64,000 nt of DNA. It comes from Achatina immaculata (taxonomy: Eukaryota; Mollusca; Gastropoda; Stylommatophora; Achatinidae). The translations under genes were made by a program, and so were the position numbers. A model generated the notes under the pieces. The model made no database searches and had not been told where the DNA came from. It worked only from the letters and a program-made list of their open reading frames with translations. The stretch spans positions 10,982,438 through 11,046,437 of the forward strand of contig CM019716.1 in NCBI GenBank assembly GCA_009760885.1, read 5' to 3'. Below, piece after piece: positions 10,709-21,659 of the stretch (the first letter of the stretch is position 1; the number at the start of each line of letters is the position of its first letter).

Positions 10709-10772
10709 AATGTTTGAGAAGAGCTGGAGATACAACAAATCCTGTCAACAAAATAAGAGAGAGAAATAATTA
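10709..10772 (+). mobile_element. LINE family beta fragment, right half
   Basis: Matches 12250-12305 of the large beta copy ('gagaagagctggaga' and 'aataagagagaga'). It continues the sequence interrupted at 9051. Confidence 0.85.
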
Positions 10773-10805
10773 GTGTATGAGTGTATACAGTAGAGCTGTG
10801 ATATC

Positions 10806-10910
10806 AAAATGTATAAACTAGGAACAAAAAAGTAGGAACAGCTTTATTACTTCACGAGTACGTTAAACAATAAAGCTTTTACTACTTTTTTTTCCTAGTT
10901 TATACATTTT
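10806..10910. mobile_element. Long imperfect hairpin, MITE/foldback-like
   Basis: Left arm 10806-10848 and right arm 10869-10910 are inverted copies sharing 'aaaatgtataaactagga', then an A-run, 'agtag' and 'agctttatt', with a 20-base loop. Arm length (about 42) and compactness suggest a miniature inverted-repeat or foldback element. No target duplication could be fixed. Confidence 0.65.
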
Positions 10911-10980
10911 AGAACTTAAATCTAGCCTTGTTTCTTCACTTCCACACCAAGTACGTGAAACTAAGAGAGCAGTAACTCTG

Positions 10981-11052
10981 TCTCTGTCTGTCTGTGTGTG
11001 TGAGTGAGTGAGTGAGTGAGTGATTGTGAGTGAGTGAGTGAGCGAGCGAGCG

Positions 11053-11097
<45 letters not shown>

Positions 11098-11119
11098 GTT
11101 TGTTTGTTTGTTTGTTTGA
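10981..11119. repeat. Compound tetranucleotide tract
   Basis: It runs (TCTG)n, (TG)n, (TGAG)n, (CGAG)n, (TTAG)n and (TTTG)n in succession, as if each block were a point-mutant expansion of the one before. Confidence 0.97.
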
Positions 11120-11355
11120 GGTTTACAAAGAAAAAAATAGAAAGTGGTGAGAAACAAGGGTGGCAGAAAACAAGATGAGTACATACAATTGAAGAACATA
11201 CAACGATTCAATATTTAGTTTCTTCTGTACACAAATTTGTGTAAATCTCGCATGTAATTTTTCTTCATATGTAAGCAGACAAGGTACTTAACCGCCTTTT
11301 TTAGCCGCAAAGATTTTTTTTCAGTTGTCTCCACTTGATACGAAGCTAAATTACT
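11120..11355. other. Unique spacer
   Basis: AT-rich spacer before the beta LINE. It probably includes decayed LINE sequence, but nothing is identifiable. Confidence 0.4.
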
Positions 11356-12538
11356 ACAGTTTGTATTTGTTGAAGGAAAGGGAACACACAATGCCATTTA
11401 TGCTTTACGAACACTAACAGAAAGAGCTTTAGAAGTACAGAAAGATCTCTACTTATGCTTCATTGATTACACCAAGGTATTTGACAAGGTGAAACATTGT
11501 GAAATTATTAAAATGCTTGAAGACATCAATATAGACGGCAAAGACTTGAGGATTGTAAAACATATATACTGGCAGCAAGAAGCAGCAGTTCGAGTTGAAA
11601 ATGGAATTGGAAAATACCAACCTATAAAACAAGGTGTGCGACAAGGATGTGTACTATCTCCAGACCTTTTTTCTCTGTATAGTGAGAATATTCTAAGAAC
11701 ATTCATCACAGAACCAGGCATAAAAATTGGAGGATACAATATTAACAACCTTCGGTATGCTGACGATACAGTACTGATAGCGGAGAACCAACAAGACCTG
11801 CAAAATCTCTTGGATAAAGTCGCCAAAGAAAGTGAACAGAAAGGCCTTACTTTGAACATCAAAAAGACAGAGACTATGGTTATATCTAAGAAACAGAATC
11901 CACCAGCATGCAGTACTCAATTAAACGGAACCATTCTAAAGCAGGTGCAGAAATTCAAATACCTTGGAGCAGTAATAACTTCAGATGGGAAATGCAGAAC
12001 AGAAATTAGGAACAGAATAGGCCAAGCAAAGACTGCATTTCAGAGAATGAGAAACATATTAATCAACACATCCTTATCAATGAATGTTAGAAAACGAGTC
12101 CTAAAATGCCATATTGAACCTATCTTGTTATATGGAAGTGAATCATGGACAATAGGCAAGTCTGCACAAAAATCATTGGAAGCAGCAGAAATGTGGTTTA
12201 TTAGAAGAATGTTGCGAATCCCCTGGACAGCAAAAATAACTAATGAAGAATGTATGAGAAGAGCTGGAGAGACAAAAAACCTTGTCAAAAAGATAAGAGA
12301 GAGACAATGTACTTTCATAGGACATGCAGTGAGAACTGGCATTGAAAATATTATAACAACAGGAAAAATAGAAGGAAGAAGATCAAGAGGAAGACCAAGA
12401 GAAATGATACTGGACAGTCTGACGGGATGGTGTGAGAGGAGATCACCAACTGAGCTGATGGCCTGCATGAAGGATCAGGTACTCTGGAGAAGCATGATAG
12501 CCAACGCCAGTCGGCACGGCACCTGATGATGATGATGA
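11350..12538 (+). mobile_element. LINE family beta (5'-truncated) with (GAT)n tail
   Basis: The whole element ends right after the RT stop codon in 'cggcacggcacctgatgatg' plus further GAT units, so the 3' untranslated region is essentially absent. The same terminus recurs at 46985-47010 and, as a tip of a few dozen bases, at 54195-54221. Confidence 0.9.
11357..12526 (+). CDS. LINE family beta reverse transcriptase, open C-terminal two-thirds
   Basis: One open frame of 389 codons runs without a stop from about 11357 to the TGA at 12524-12526. It contains [16 protein letters not shown], palm A ([12 protein letters not shown]), palm B ([13 protein letters not shown]), an intact catalytic box ([12 protein letters not shown]), the [10 protein letters not shown] motif, [33 protein letters not shown] and the terminal [15 protein letters not shown]. 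It is 5'-truncated: the endonuclease and RT fingers are missing. The absence of stops or frameshifts and the 96% match of its 3' end to 46816-47000 indicate a recent insertion. The clade is not assigned; motif style is RTE-like. Confidence 0.92.
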   Translation, partial: QFVFVEGKGTHNAIYALRTLTERALEVQKDLYLCFIDYTKVFDKVKHCEIIKMLEDINIDGKDLRIVKHIYWQQEAAVRVENGIGKYQPIKQGVRQGCVLSPDLFSLYSENILRTFITEPGIKIGGYNINNLRYADDTVLIAENQQDLQNLLDKVAKESEQKGLTLNIKKTETMVISKKQNPPACSTQLNGTILKQVQKFKYLGAVITSDGKCRTEIRNRIGQAKTAFQRMRNILINTSLSMNVRKRVLKCHIEPILLYGSESWTIGKSAQKSLEAAEMWFIRRMLRIPWTAKITNEECMRRAGETKNLVKKIRERQCTFIGHAVRTGIENIITTGKIEGRRSRGRPREMILDSLTGWCERRSPTELMACMKDQVLWRSMIANASRHGT

Positions 12539-12554
12539 CTACGTTTGGTTAGAC

Positions 12555-13122
12555 TTTTTAGATAGTGTTACCGTTGTGAAGTTGTGTTTTAGACAGATAT
12601 CACCGCTGTTAAGTTGTGTTTTAGACAGATATCACCGCTGTTAAGTTGTGTTTTAGATAGATGTCACCACTGTTAAGTTGTGTTTTAGATAGATGTCACT
12701 ACTGTTAAGTTGTGTTTTAGATAGATGTCACCACTGTTAAGTTGTGTTTTAGATAGATGTCACCACTGTTAAGTTGTGTTTTAGATAGATGTCACCACTG
12801 TTAAGTTGTGTTTTAGATAGATGTCACTACTGTTAAGTTGTGTTTTAGACGGATGTCACCACTGTTAAATTGTGTTTTAGATAGATGTCGCCACTGTTAA
12901 ATTGTGCTTTAGATATATGTCCTCACTGTTAAGTTGTGTTTTAGACGGATGTCACCACTGTTAAATTGTGTTTTAGATAGATGTCCCCACTGTTAAATTG
13001 TGTTTTAGATATATGTCCTCACTGTTAAGTTGTGTTTTAGACAGATGTCGCCACTGTTGAGTTGCGCTTTAGATAGGCGTTACCACTGTTAAGTTGTGCT
13101 TTAGATAGGCGTCACTACTGTT
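12555..13122. repeat. 32-bp minisatellite, about 17.7 copies
   Basis: Units contain 'ttaagttgtgttttagatag' and 'atgtcaccactg'. Pairs of variant units (such as 'gacggatgtc', 'atatgtcctc') recur in order, implying block duplication. Confidence 0.94.
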
Positions 13123-13225
13123 ACGCTGTGAGAAAAGACCAACAGAATTATTGGATGGAACAGTCTCAGTTCACAAATCCTCTTGGTTCTCTGTGAAATT
13201 TCTTCCTTGCATTTTTTTTCAAACT

Positions 13226-13476
13226 TCACTTCTGCTTCCATTGTCCCTATCTTCACTTCTGCTTTCATTGTCCCTACCTTCACTTTCTGCTTTAATTGTC
13301 CCTACCTTCACTTCTGCTTCCATTGTCCCTACCTTCACTTCTGCTTCCATTGTCCCTACCTTCACTTCTGCTTTCATTGTCCCTACCTTCACTTCTGCTT
13401 TCATTATCCCAACCTTCACTTCTGCTTCTATTGTCCTTACCTTCACTTCTGCTTCTATTGTCCCTACCTTCACACT
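13226..13476. repeat. 27-bp minisatellite, about 9 copies
   Basis: Units contain 'ttctgcttccattgtcccta' and 'ccttcact'. The nine-codon period gives open frames on both strands (for example SASIVPTFT); these are not considered coding. Confidence 0.94.
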
Positions 13477-14173
13477 AATGTCATAACTTATATAATCGGT
13501 CTGTAAATTTTAATGCATGGTCAATATTAATGATCTGTCAAATGAAAATAAAACAACTGAAGTTTAAAAATTCATAAATTTTATTTGGTTTTCAAAATTT
13601 CCAATAAAATCCATTAACATAAAATTTTACAACAGACAAACAGGCAAGCTGAAATGTGAAGTGGGAGCTGTACAGTACTTACATTCACACCAGGTTTGGT
13701 GTTCAACAACACGTTACCACAGTGTGCCATTTAAAAATCATGAATATATTTCAAAACCTGAAGTAACATGTAAGTTTTTACATATATATGAGACGTGTTG
13801 CTCAGTTTAGATTAAAGATTTGTCTAGGCATTACCAATGACTTGCATCACAAGTGAGAGAAACCAAACCTAGAATCATGTTACATAAAAACAGAAAAGAT
13901 AATCTAACATTAAAATCTGGTCATAAATGGTGAAATCTTAGACTAAAAGGAGAAACCATTTTGGTTGTGAAACAAAATTCAAATAAAACTCATCCGCTTC
14001 ACAGTAAGGTTCTGCTGTTCATAAAATATCAAATCAACCAAATCATGAGTCACAAATCCAACACTCCTTTCCATAAATTTAAAAGAAACTGAAAACAAAA
14101 AGTTTACTCTAAAACTGGCCCATGAAATGGTTCATTTTAGGAAACTGCGATCTCATGTATTGAAGCAATGTTG

Positions 14174-14590
14174 TAGATGATTGAAATGTTACAGATGTTT
14201 GAAATGTTACAGATGATTGAAATGTTGCAGATGTTTGAAATGTTGCAGATGATTGAAATGTTACAGATGTTTGAAATGTTGCAGATGATTGAAATGTTAC
14301 AGATGTTTGAAATGTTGCAGATGATTGAAATGTTACAGATGTTTGAAATGTTGCAGATGATTGAAATGTTACAGATGTTTGAAATGTTACAGATGTTTGA
14401 AATGTTGCAGATGATTGAAATGTTACAGATGTTTGAAATGTTACAGATGTTTGAAATGTTGCAGATGATTGAAATGTTACAGATGTTTGAAATGTTACAG
14501 ATGTTTGAAATGTTACAGATGTTTGAAATGTTACAGATGTTTGAAATGTTACAGATGTTTGAAATGTTACAGATGACTGAAATGTTCAAA
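14174..14590. repeat. 18-bp minisatellite, about 23 copies
   Basis: The unit is 'agatg(t/a)ttgaaatgtt(a/g)c'. Two unit types alternate in the left half and become homogeneous at the right end. A diverged satellite patch follows at 14625-14660. Confidence 0.95.
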
Positions 14591-16017
14591 TGTCTGAAAC
14601 ATCATGAGCTTAATCTCATGTATTGAAACAATGTTACAGATGATTGAAATGTTCAGATGTTTCAAACACCATGACCCTATAACTCATTTTTACATAACAT
14701 CCATAAAAAAGAATACTTTTACATTATATAGACCATTTTTACATCACATAAAACATTTTATTTCATATAAAACATCTTTACATCAATAAAAACATCTTTT
14801 CATCGCTTCGTTATAAAAACACATTCACACTTAGCAAATTAAAGAAAAAATTCTCTGAACCAAGAGAAAAAATAAATGCAACAAAACCACTTTTGCTACT
14901 TCACACAAACAATATCACATTAAAATAAAAAGTAAATAAAGTATATCAAAACTTCCTTTCCGTGGTTTCCTTCTCTTTTTTTTTTTGTTCACACCTTATA
15001 TCTTCAAAAATAGTCTTTGTTACAATGACATAGAACAGAACAAATATTTTGTTGGACAAAAAAAAAAACCAAACTGGCCTCTCTCAGTCATGATCTGAAG
15101 TCTGTTTGAAATTTTGAAACATATTTTATTCCAAACAGTTTATGCTCAAATTTTCTTCAGACCTGACCATGCGCTCGACTTTAAACTTTCACTTGCGTAC
15201 AAATAAAATAACTATAAACTTTTGTCATCATTTTCCACAAAACAGCATTCTCTTCACAAATTATGGACATTCTCAAAATCAACAAACAAACATTTACTTC
15301 ACTTATAACTGTAAGTCTTCACTTCAAACTGCAAACCTACATTACTTATTTGCTTTACAGTGAACTAGTAACATGTTTTGTTTCACACTTAAGCGCCAAC
15401 CTCTGCTCACTTTATAAGCACACATTGAATATTCTATCCATCAACAGCACAAAGTATTTAGCTGCACATGAAGAAAGCATTCACAAAACACATTTTTTTC
15501 ATTTTTTCATTAAACAACTGTGAATATCAGTTTAAATGTGCTGAATTCATGAAATAACTTCTTCGTTCAAACAAAACTCAATCATTTACGCAGATACAGA
15601 GAAAATCTAATCATGTGCGTAAAAATAATGAAGCAGCAAAAATATTTACTGGATCGCATCGGTAACTCACGATGTGAACATTTGGCCAAACAACTTGCAT
15701 AAGTTATGATGATAAGATGGTCACATTATTTCATATTTTACACGAATAAAAATGATGTTAACGATTCTGCATATATTTGATTAGTTTTCAAGTCATCAGA
15801 GTACTTCAAAGTTAAAAAAACATCTTACGCAACAAGTAACAAAAACTGCACAGCAGCATTCCAAAACAAAACATTACACTTGTGGAAGTAGCTAAAAAAA
15901 AAAACAATATCACAGAAAATTGTGCATGAGATTTTGGGCTTCTAACACATTAGACCAACATGAACACAATTCATGAAAATCACCAAAAAGGAAAGTTAAT
16001 AAAAATTAACTCTCAGA

Positions 16018-16172
16018 AATGATGTGGCTGTAGTAATGATGTGGCTGTAGTAATGATGTGGCTGTATAATGATGTGGCCATAGTAATGATGTGGCCATAG
16101 TAATGATTTGGCCATAGTAATGATGTGGCTGTAGTAATGATGTGGCTGTAGTAATGATGTGGCTGTAGTGAT
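16018..16172. repeat. 17-bp minisatellite, about 9 copies
   Basis: The unit is 'atgatgtggctgtagta', with a block of units reading 'ggccatagta' in the middle. Confidence 0.93.
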
Positions 16173-16609
16173 GAATGATGTACTGAACTAAAACAAAAAG
16201 AAATAACCTGATAATGGAATGTAAGAACCAGTTTTACCAATCAAACACACTCATAAAAACATTCTTGATAAACAAAATATTTTACATGAATGATATTTCC
16301 AGAAAAATGGAATATGGCAGTAAAAAAAGAACTATATGAACCAGAGTCCAGTGCTTCTTATGCTTGTACAGACATGTACCCCACAGAATCTCAAACACAG
16401 AATGATAGAACTGAAAGATTTAAAAATCTTCTTTAAAAAAATCTCTTATCAATTTATGAGCAGAAACTGAACCAGAAACAAAAGTAAGAAAGAAAAAATA
16501 AAAACATAAAACTTGACAAGAAATAGATGAACAAGATAATCTGTAGTGAACTGATATCAAGATTAAGCCACATAAAGGACTTGCATACAACAAGATGGTG
16601 TTTGCAATG

Positions 16610-16740
16610 TTCAGAAGGATCTACTGAATGTATCACACAATAATGTTCAGTTCTGAGGGATCTAATGAATGTATCACACAATAATGTTCAGTTCTGAGGG
16701 GATCTACTGAATATATCACACAGTAATGTTCAGTTATCAC
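16610..16740. repeat. About 41-bp repeat, 3 copies
   Basis: Three copies contain 'gaatgtatcacacaataatg' and 'ttcagttctgagg'. They lie within the presumed PEPCK 3' untranslated region. Confidence 0.9.
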
Positions 16741-16833
16741 ACATTACTGGTAAAAATGTTCAATACCTTAAAAATTATGTGAAATAAATGTTTCAATCAC
16801 TTCTGACCTTAACCCTGACCCCAAACTTTAAGT

Positions 16834-17294
16834 TCAAAGTTCACTCTGGACTCTTTCTTCCATATCTTTGAGTTCCTGCATTATCTCCTTGGGCAGGTCA
16901 TCATTCACCTGCTCATCAAAATATCTGTAGATAGCGTTGACCTCATTCTCCCAGAAGTCTCGTGGTAAGCTGAATAAAGCTTCAAGGTCAACTTGTTCCT
17001 TCAAGCCTTCCAGATCAAAAGAGTCGAATTTTGGCAAAAGCCCAATAGCAGTTTTTTTGGCAATGTCTTCATGATCACATCTGCGGACAATCCAGTCCAG
17101 CACTCTGGAATTTTCTCCAAAACCTGGCCACAGGAAGTTGCCATTGGGTCCCTTCCTAAACCAGTTGACATGAAAGATCTTTGGTAGAATAAGGTTCTCT
17201 TGTTTGCCGAAGCTAAGCCAATGCTTCAGATAGTCGCCAAAGTTGTAACCGAAGAATGGCCTCATAGCGAAGGGGTCATGCATGATCTGTTTTC
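16834..17294 (-). CDS. PCK: PEPCK exon 9 (C-terminus and stop)
   Basis: The acceptor is 'cttctgcag|gaaaac'. It encodes [29 protein letters not shown] and [16 protein letters not shown] (the guanine pocket). It ends EERVQSEL before the stop at 16834-16836. Confidence 0.97.
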
Positions 17295-19263
17295 CTGCAG
17301 AAGAAAAATGAAACCATCTTTACTAAACAAGCTTGTTGCAGAAGTTTCACATATCACATAAAGTTTCACTACATCATGGAAAGTTTTAGTAGATCACCAC
17401 AAACTCTTTAGTTCTTGGTGAAGCATAGAGTGAATTCAAACTAAATTAAAATTTCCTCTAATCTCATTTTGATCAACCTGCTGTGACCTTGTTTCATGCC
17501 ATGTCTGTCTCTGGGTCTCAAACTCTTCTTCTATAAATCTTTGTTATGTGCTACTTTCTGCTCCTGGGAAAAACACACTTAAGACCTGCTTCGTGTGTCA
17601 GATAATTCTTTTGTGGGCTCATTTTCAAGTTTCCATGATTTGCAATTAAAAGTTTTTTTTTCAAAGTTTTCCCCTTTGCTTGCATTCCTCTCTGTCCCAC
17701 AGCAAGTATATATTCACGGTATGTAGTACACCTGTGTGCTTTTTATAAATCTCACAGCGATGTAATACATTACCTCTGTGTTCAGCAGCTGCGGTCGACT
17801 CTGATCTCATGGATGCCCCAATAAAAATGCCATGTTGCCAGTCAAAAGACTCATAAACAAGAGGAACGCCTTCTGGTCGACGGCCTCCAAAAATGATTGC
17901 ATCGATAGGCACGCCCTGTGGATCTTCCCATGCTGGGTCCATGATTGGACACTGATCCGCAGGGGTACAGAACCTGCAAGAAAGGAGATTAAACCAGTCA
18001 ATGCATTGCCTCCCTTTCAACATAAACCTGGGCTAACACATTTAACGTGCATTAACTTTTCTCTCTCATCTTGTAGTCAGTCACTTCATATCTGTCCGTC
18101 TCTTCATCTTTCTATCTCTCCCCAAATCTAAACTCTCTTCTTCAGACTGTTGTTCTTCAGATTTTGATCTTTAAGTTAAAAAAACACTAACCTGGAATTT
18201 GGATGTGCTGCTGGTCTGTCTGTCTCATCTTTCTTCCAGTTCTCATCTCCCAGCCATGACCTAATTTGTACGTTGTCAATTTCCTTCTCCAAGCCTTCCC
18301 AGAACACACCACCATCACTGGTCTCAGCCACGTTAGTAAAGATTGTGTTCTTGTTGATGGTCTCCATGGCAATTGGATTTGTCTTCATTGATGTTCCTTC
18401 AAGAAACAATACATTGAAATTGATGAGATGTTGACAAATATGGAAGTAATACATCACAAACATAGGATAGATGAAATACTACAAATATGGAAGTAATACA
18501 TCACAAACATAGGACATATGAAGAAATACTACAAATATGGAAGTAATACATCACAAACATAGGACATATGAAATACTTCTGTCACAGATGAAGTTCTTAT
18601 GGAAATGTTTAAATACTCCATTGTTTAAAGCAAGAGAAAATTGAACTGCAACAAAGTTATAAGAAAAGTCACTGCTAAATCATGAATGAAAAGATTTTTA
18701 AAATGTATTTGAAGGCTGAAAAAACAAAATAAAACTACCCCAGGACTGTAAGAAGTAATATGGCATTACAAAATGTATGAAATCTTACATATTACAACAA
18801 AAAAAAGACAAATTTGCATGCATTCCACATGTAACTCATTAATCAAGGATGTAGTAATTACTACTTTGTTTCTGCTACATGTTACTGGCAACAAACTGAA
18901 CACTTGTTCACATTTAAAATGTTCATGTCACACTTTTTCCCCTGTAGTTAGATTCTCCTCATGTCAGTGGATCTTGACAAGAAGTATTCACTACAGGAAT
19001 TCAGACTAGCCACTGCAACCCACTTTGTATCCTGCTCAATTCTTGTGTTCTAAGATATAGCATGCCCACTCCCTGTCCAACTTGACAACAGAGTTTAATC
19101 AAGACTTTGTATGGAGGGAACTGTAGTCTGCAGCTACAGGAAGATTCTGCAACAGAAACAACAACAACATCAACAGCAACAACAACAACAGAAACAACAA
19201 CAGCAACAACAACAACAACAACAGCAACAACAACAACAACAACAGCAACAACAGCAACAACAG

Positions 19264-19298
<35 letters not shown>

Positions 19299-21589
19299 GC
19301 AACAACAACAGAAACAACAACAGCAACAACAGCAACAACAACAACACAACAACAACAGCAACAACAGCAACAACAGAAACAACAACAACAACAACAGCAA
19401 CAACAACAACAACAACAGCAACAACAACAGAAACAACAACAGCAACAACAGCAACAACAACAACATCAACAGCAACAACAGCAACAACAGCAACAACAGA
19501 AACAACAACAACATCAACAGCAACAACAGCAACAACAGCAAGCTGTTACCCACCTGGAGCCACACCAAAGAAGCCAGCCTCTGGATTGATGGCACGCAGG
19601 CGACCCTGTTGATCAAATCTCATCCAAGCGATGTCATCACCAACACATGTGACCTTGTACTTTGTCAGCGTGGGTGTAAGCATGGCCAGGTTGGTCTTGC
19701 CACAGGCGCTAGGGAAGGCTGCCGCTATGTACCTCTTCACACCAGTCTGCTTGTTTTCAATCCCCAGAATCTGGAAATCAAGTGTTACACACTGGTTATT
19801 TTCATTCTTATCATTTTCTATTTTAAATCTTATATTTTAACTTTAACAGGTTAAAAAACTAATCCATTCATCTTTTCTTTTTTTGTTGGGGATAAAGGAA
19901 GGGGCTGGTTTTCCTCACTAAAGCTGAGTTTCATGACAAATCATCTTCCCTTTTGTTTTTTTTTTTTAATACAGGCATGATGCTGTTAAATGGCTGTGCC
20001 GCCTCGTGGTGGTGAGGGTGTTTGATTTCAGGGCTTCTCAGCCGGGAGGCCGAGAGGCCATCTCCCTTTTTTTTTCTGATGGGCTTGCTGGATAATTTTA
20101 CCACGTGTGTGGTGAGGGTTTGTTGGTTAAGATAACCAAGGGGCCATGAAGCCCATCTTTTTTTGATGCCCGCATGGGCTTGCTAGATAATTTCTTTATC
20201 TCTCCCATCTTTCTGTATCCACAGTCATCCTCCCATTATCCGGCGGCCATGCTTTCTTACCATAATTTCCTTATAAATATCCATTACGTTTAAAATCACA
20301 AGCACAGAGGATAATTTGTTATTTGTTCATTTTGTTTAATCTGCAACGCCTGAATCAGATTAACTCTACTCCTTGTCTAATTTTGTCTGCTATTACAAAA
20401 AAAAATATATTTCTTCAATCAAGGAAAATCGGTATAGGTTAAATATCTGAATATCTGAATATTTCCCGGTTATAGTTGAGATTATTTCCCTTATGAAACT
20501 TTAGCCATAATTATTTCCCATGTTCGTGTTTTAAAAACTGGGTTATTTCCCTTCGTGTACCTGCAAGAATTGACAGTATCCCCTTACTTACCAGCATGTG
20601 CTCGGCCAGCCAGCCCTCGCGATGTGCCAGGATAGAGCCTATCCGCAGAGCAAAACACTTCTTCCCCAGAAGCGAGTTTCCACCATAGCCACTGCCAAAT
20701 GAGCAGATCTCATTTCTCTGTGGCAGATGTGCCACCAAAGTCATTTTTGGGTAGCATGGCCAGTTGTTGTGAAGGGGTGCTGTTTGTACGGGAAAAAAAA
20801 TGAATTGAATAAATCTTTCTCTAACATGGACACCATGAACAGAAAATAAGAATCATTCTTGTACAAGACCACAATTTTTAAAAGGTAAAAGAATTTTGCA
20901 TGAAAACTTATAATATGGTAGGAATGTACAGGTTGGTTGGTTGGTTGGTTGGTTGGTTGGTTGGTTGGTTGGTTGGTTGGTTGGTTGGTTGGTTGGTTGG
21001 TTGGTTGGTTGGTTGGTTGGTTGGTTGGTTGGTTGGTTGGTTGGTTGGTTGGTTGGTTGGTTGGTTGGTTGAAATAACTGGTTGGTTGGTTGGCTGGTTG
21101 CTACCTATGACTGGAGATTTAAGTCAACTTTTACAGATTTGTAAAAGTGTAAGGAAATTGACAATGCTGGATAGGATCTGCCTAGCTCTTGCTTTGATTA
21201 TTCACTTCCTCCTCTAGAGGAACTGATCCTCTACTTCTACCTGTAAACTTGAGTTGTAAGAAATAGAAGTAATAATAATACCTGTAAGTGGGAGAGGTCT
21301 CCCTACAGAGTGCAGGCACTTGATGAAGCTGTTGTCCCCCAAAGTTTTCAGAACTTTGCTCCCCATTCTAGTCATTATTCTCATGCTGGCTACCACGTAA
21401 GCAGAGTCCGTTATCTGGATCCCAATCTTTGAAAACGGAGACCCTACAGGACCCATGCTGAATGGGATAACAAACATTGTTCTACCTGTGGAGAGAGACA
21501 GTGAGAAACATTGTATTCAAGGGAAGAAACAACGCCAGACATAGGATTATTAAAGTGTGGATTACCTCCCATACATCACACATTGGCGT

Positions 21590-21659
<70 letters not shown>

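Larger units (their letters stand above)
13500..16833 (-). other. Probable long 3' untranslated region and flank of the PEPCK gene
   Basis: AT-rich, ORF-poor sequence lies directly downstream of the PEPCK stop codon. Minus-strand AATAAA signals occur near 15126, 14750 and 13575, allowing 3' untranslated regions of about 1.7 to 3.3 kb. It contains three small tandem arrays. The extent is inference; transcript data are needed to place the cleavage site. Confidence 0.45.

Noticed and set aside
11041..11119. Telomere-like (TTAG)n
   Set aside because: The molluscan telomere unit is TTAGGG; this tract is a tetranucleotide within a compound microsatellite.
19107..19854. Poly-glutamine protein on the plus strand
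   Set aside because: It overlaps the PEPCK intron/exon boundary antisense and consists of the CAA/CAG tract; several frames are open simultaneously.
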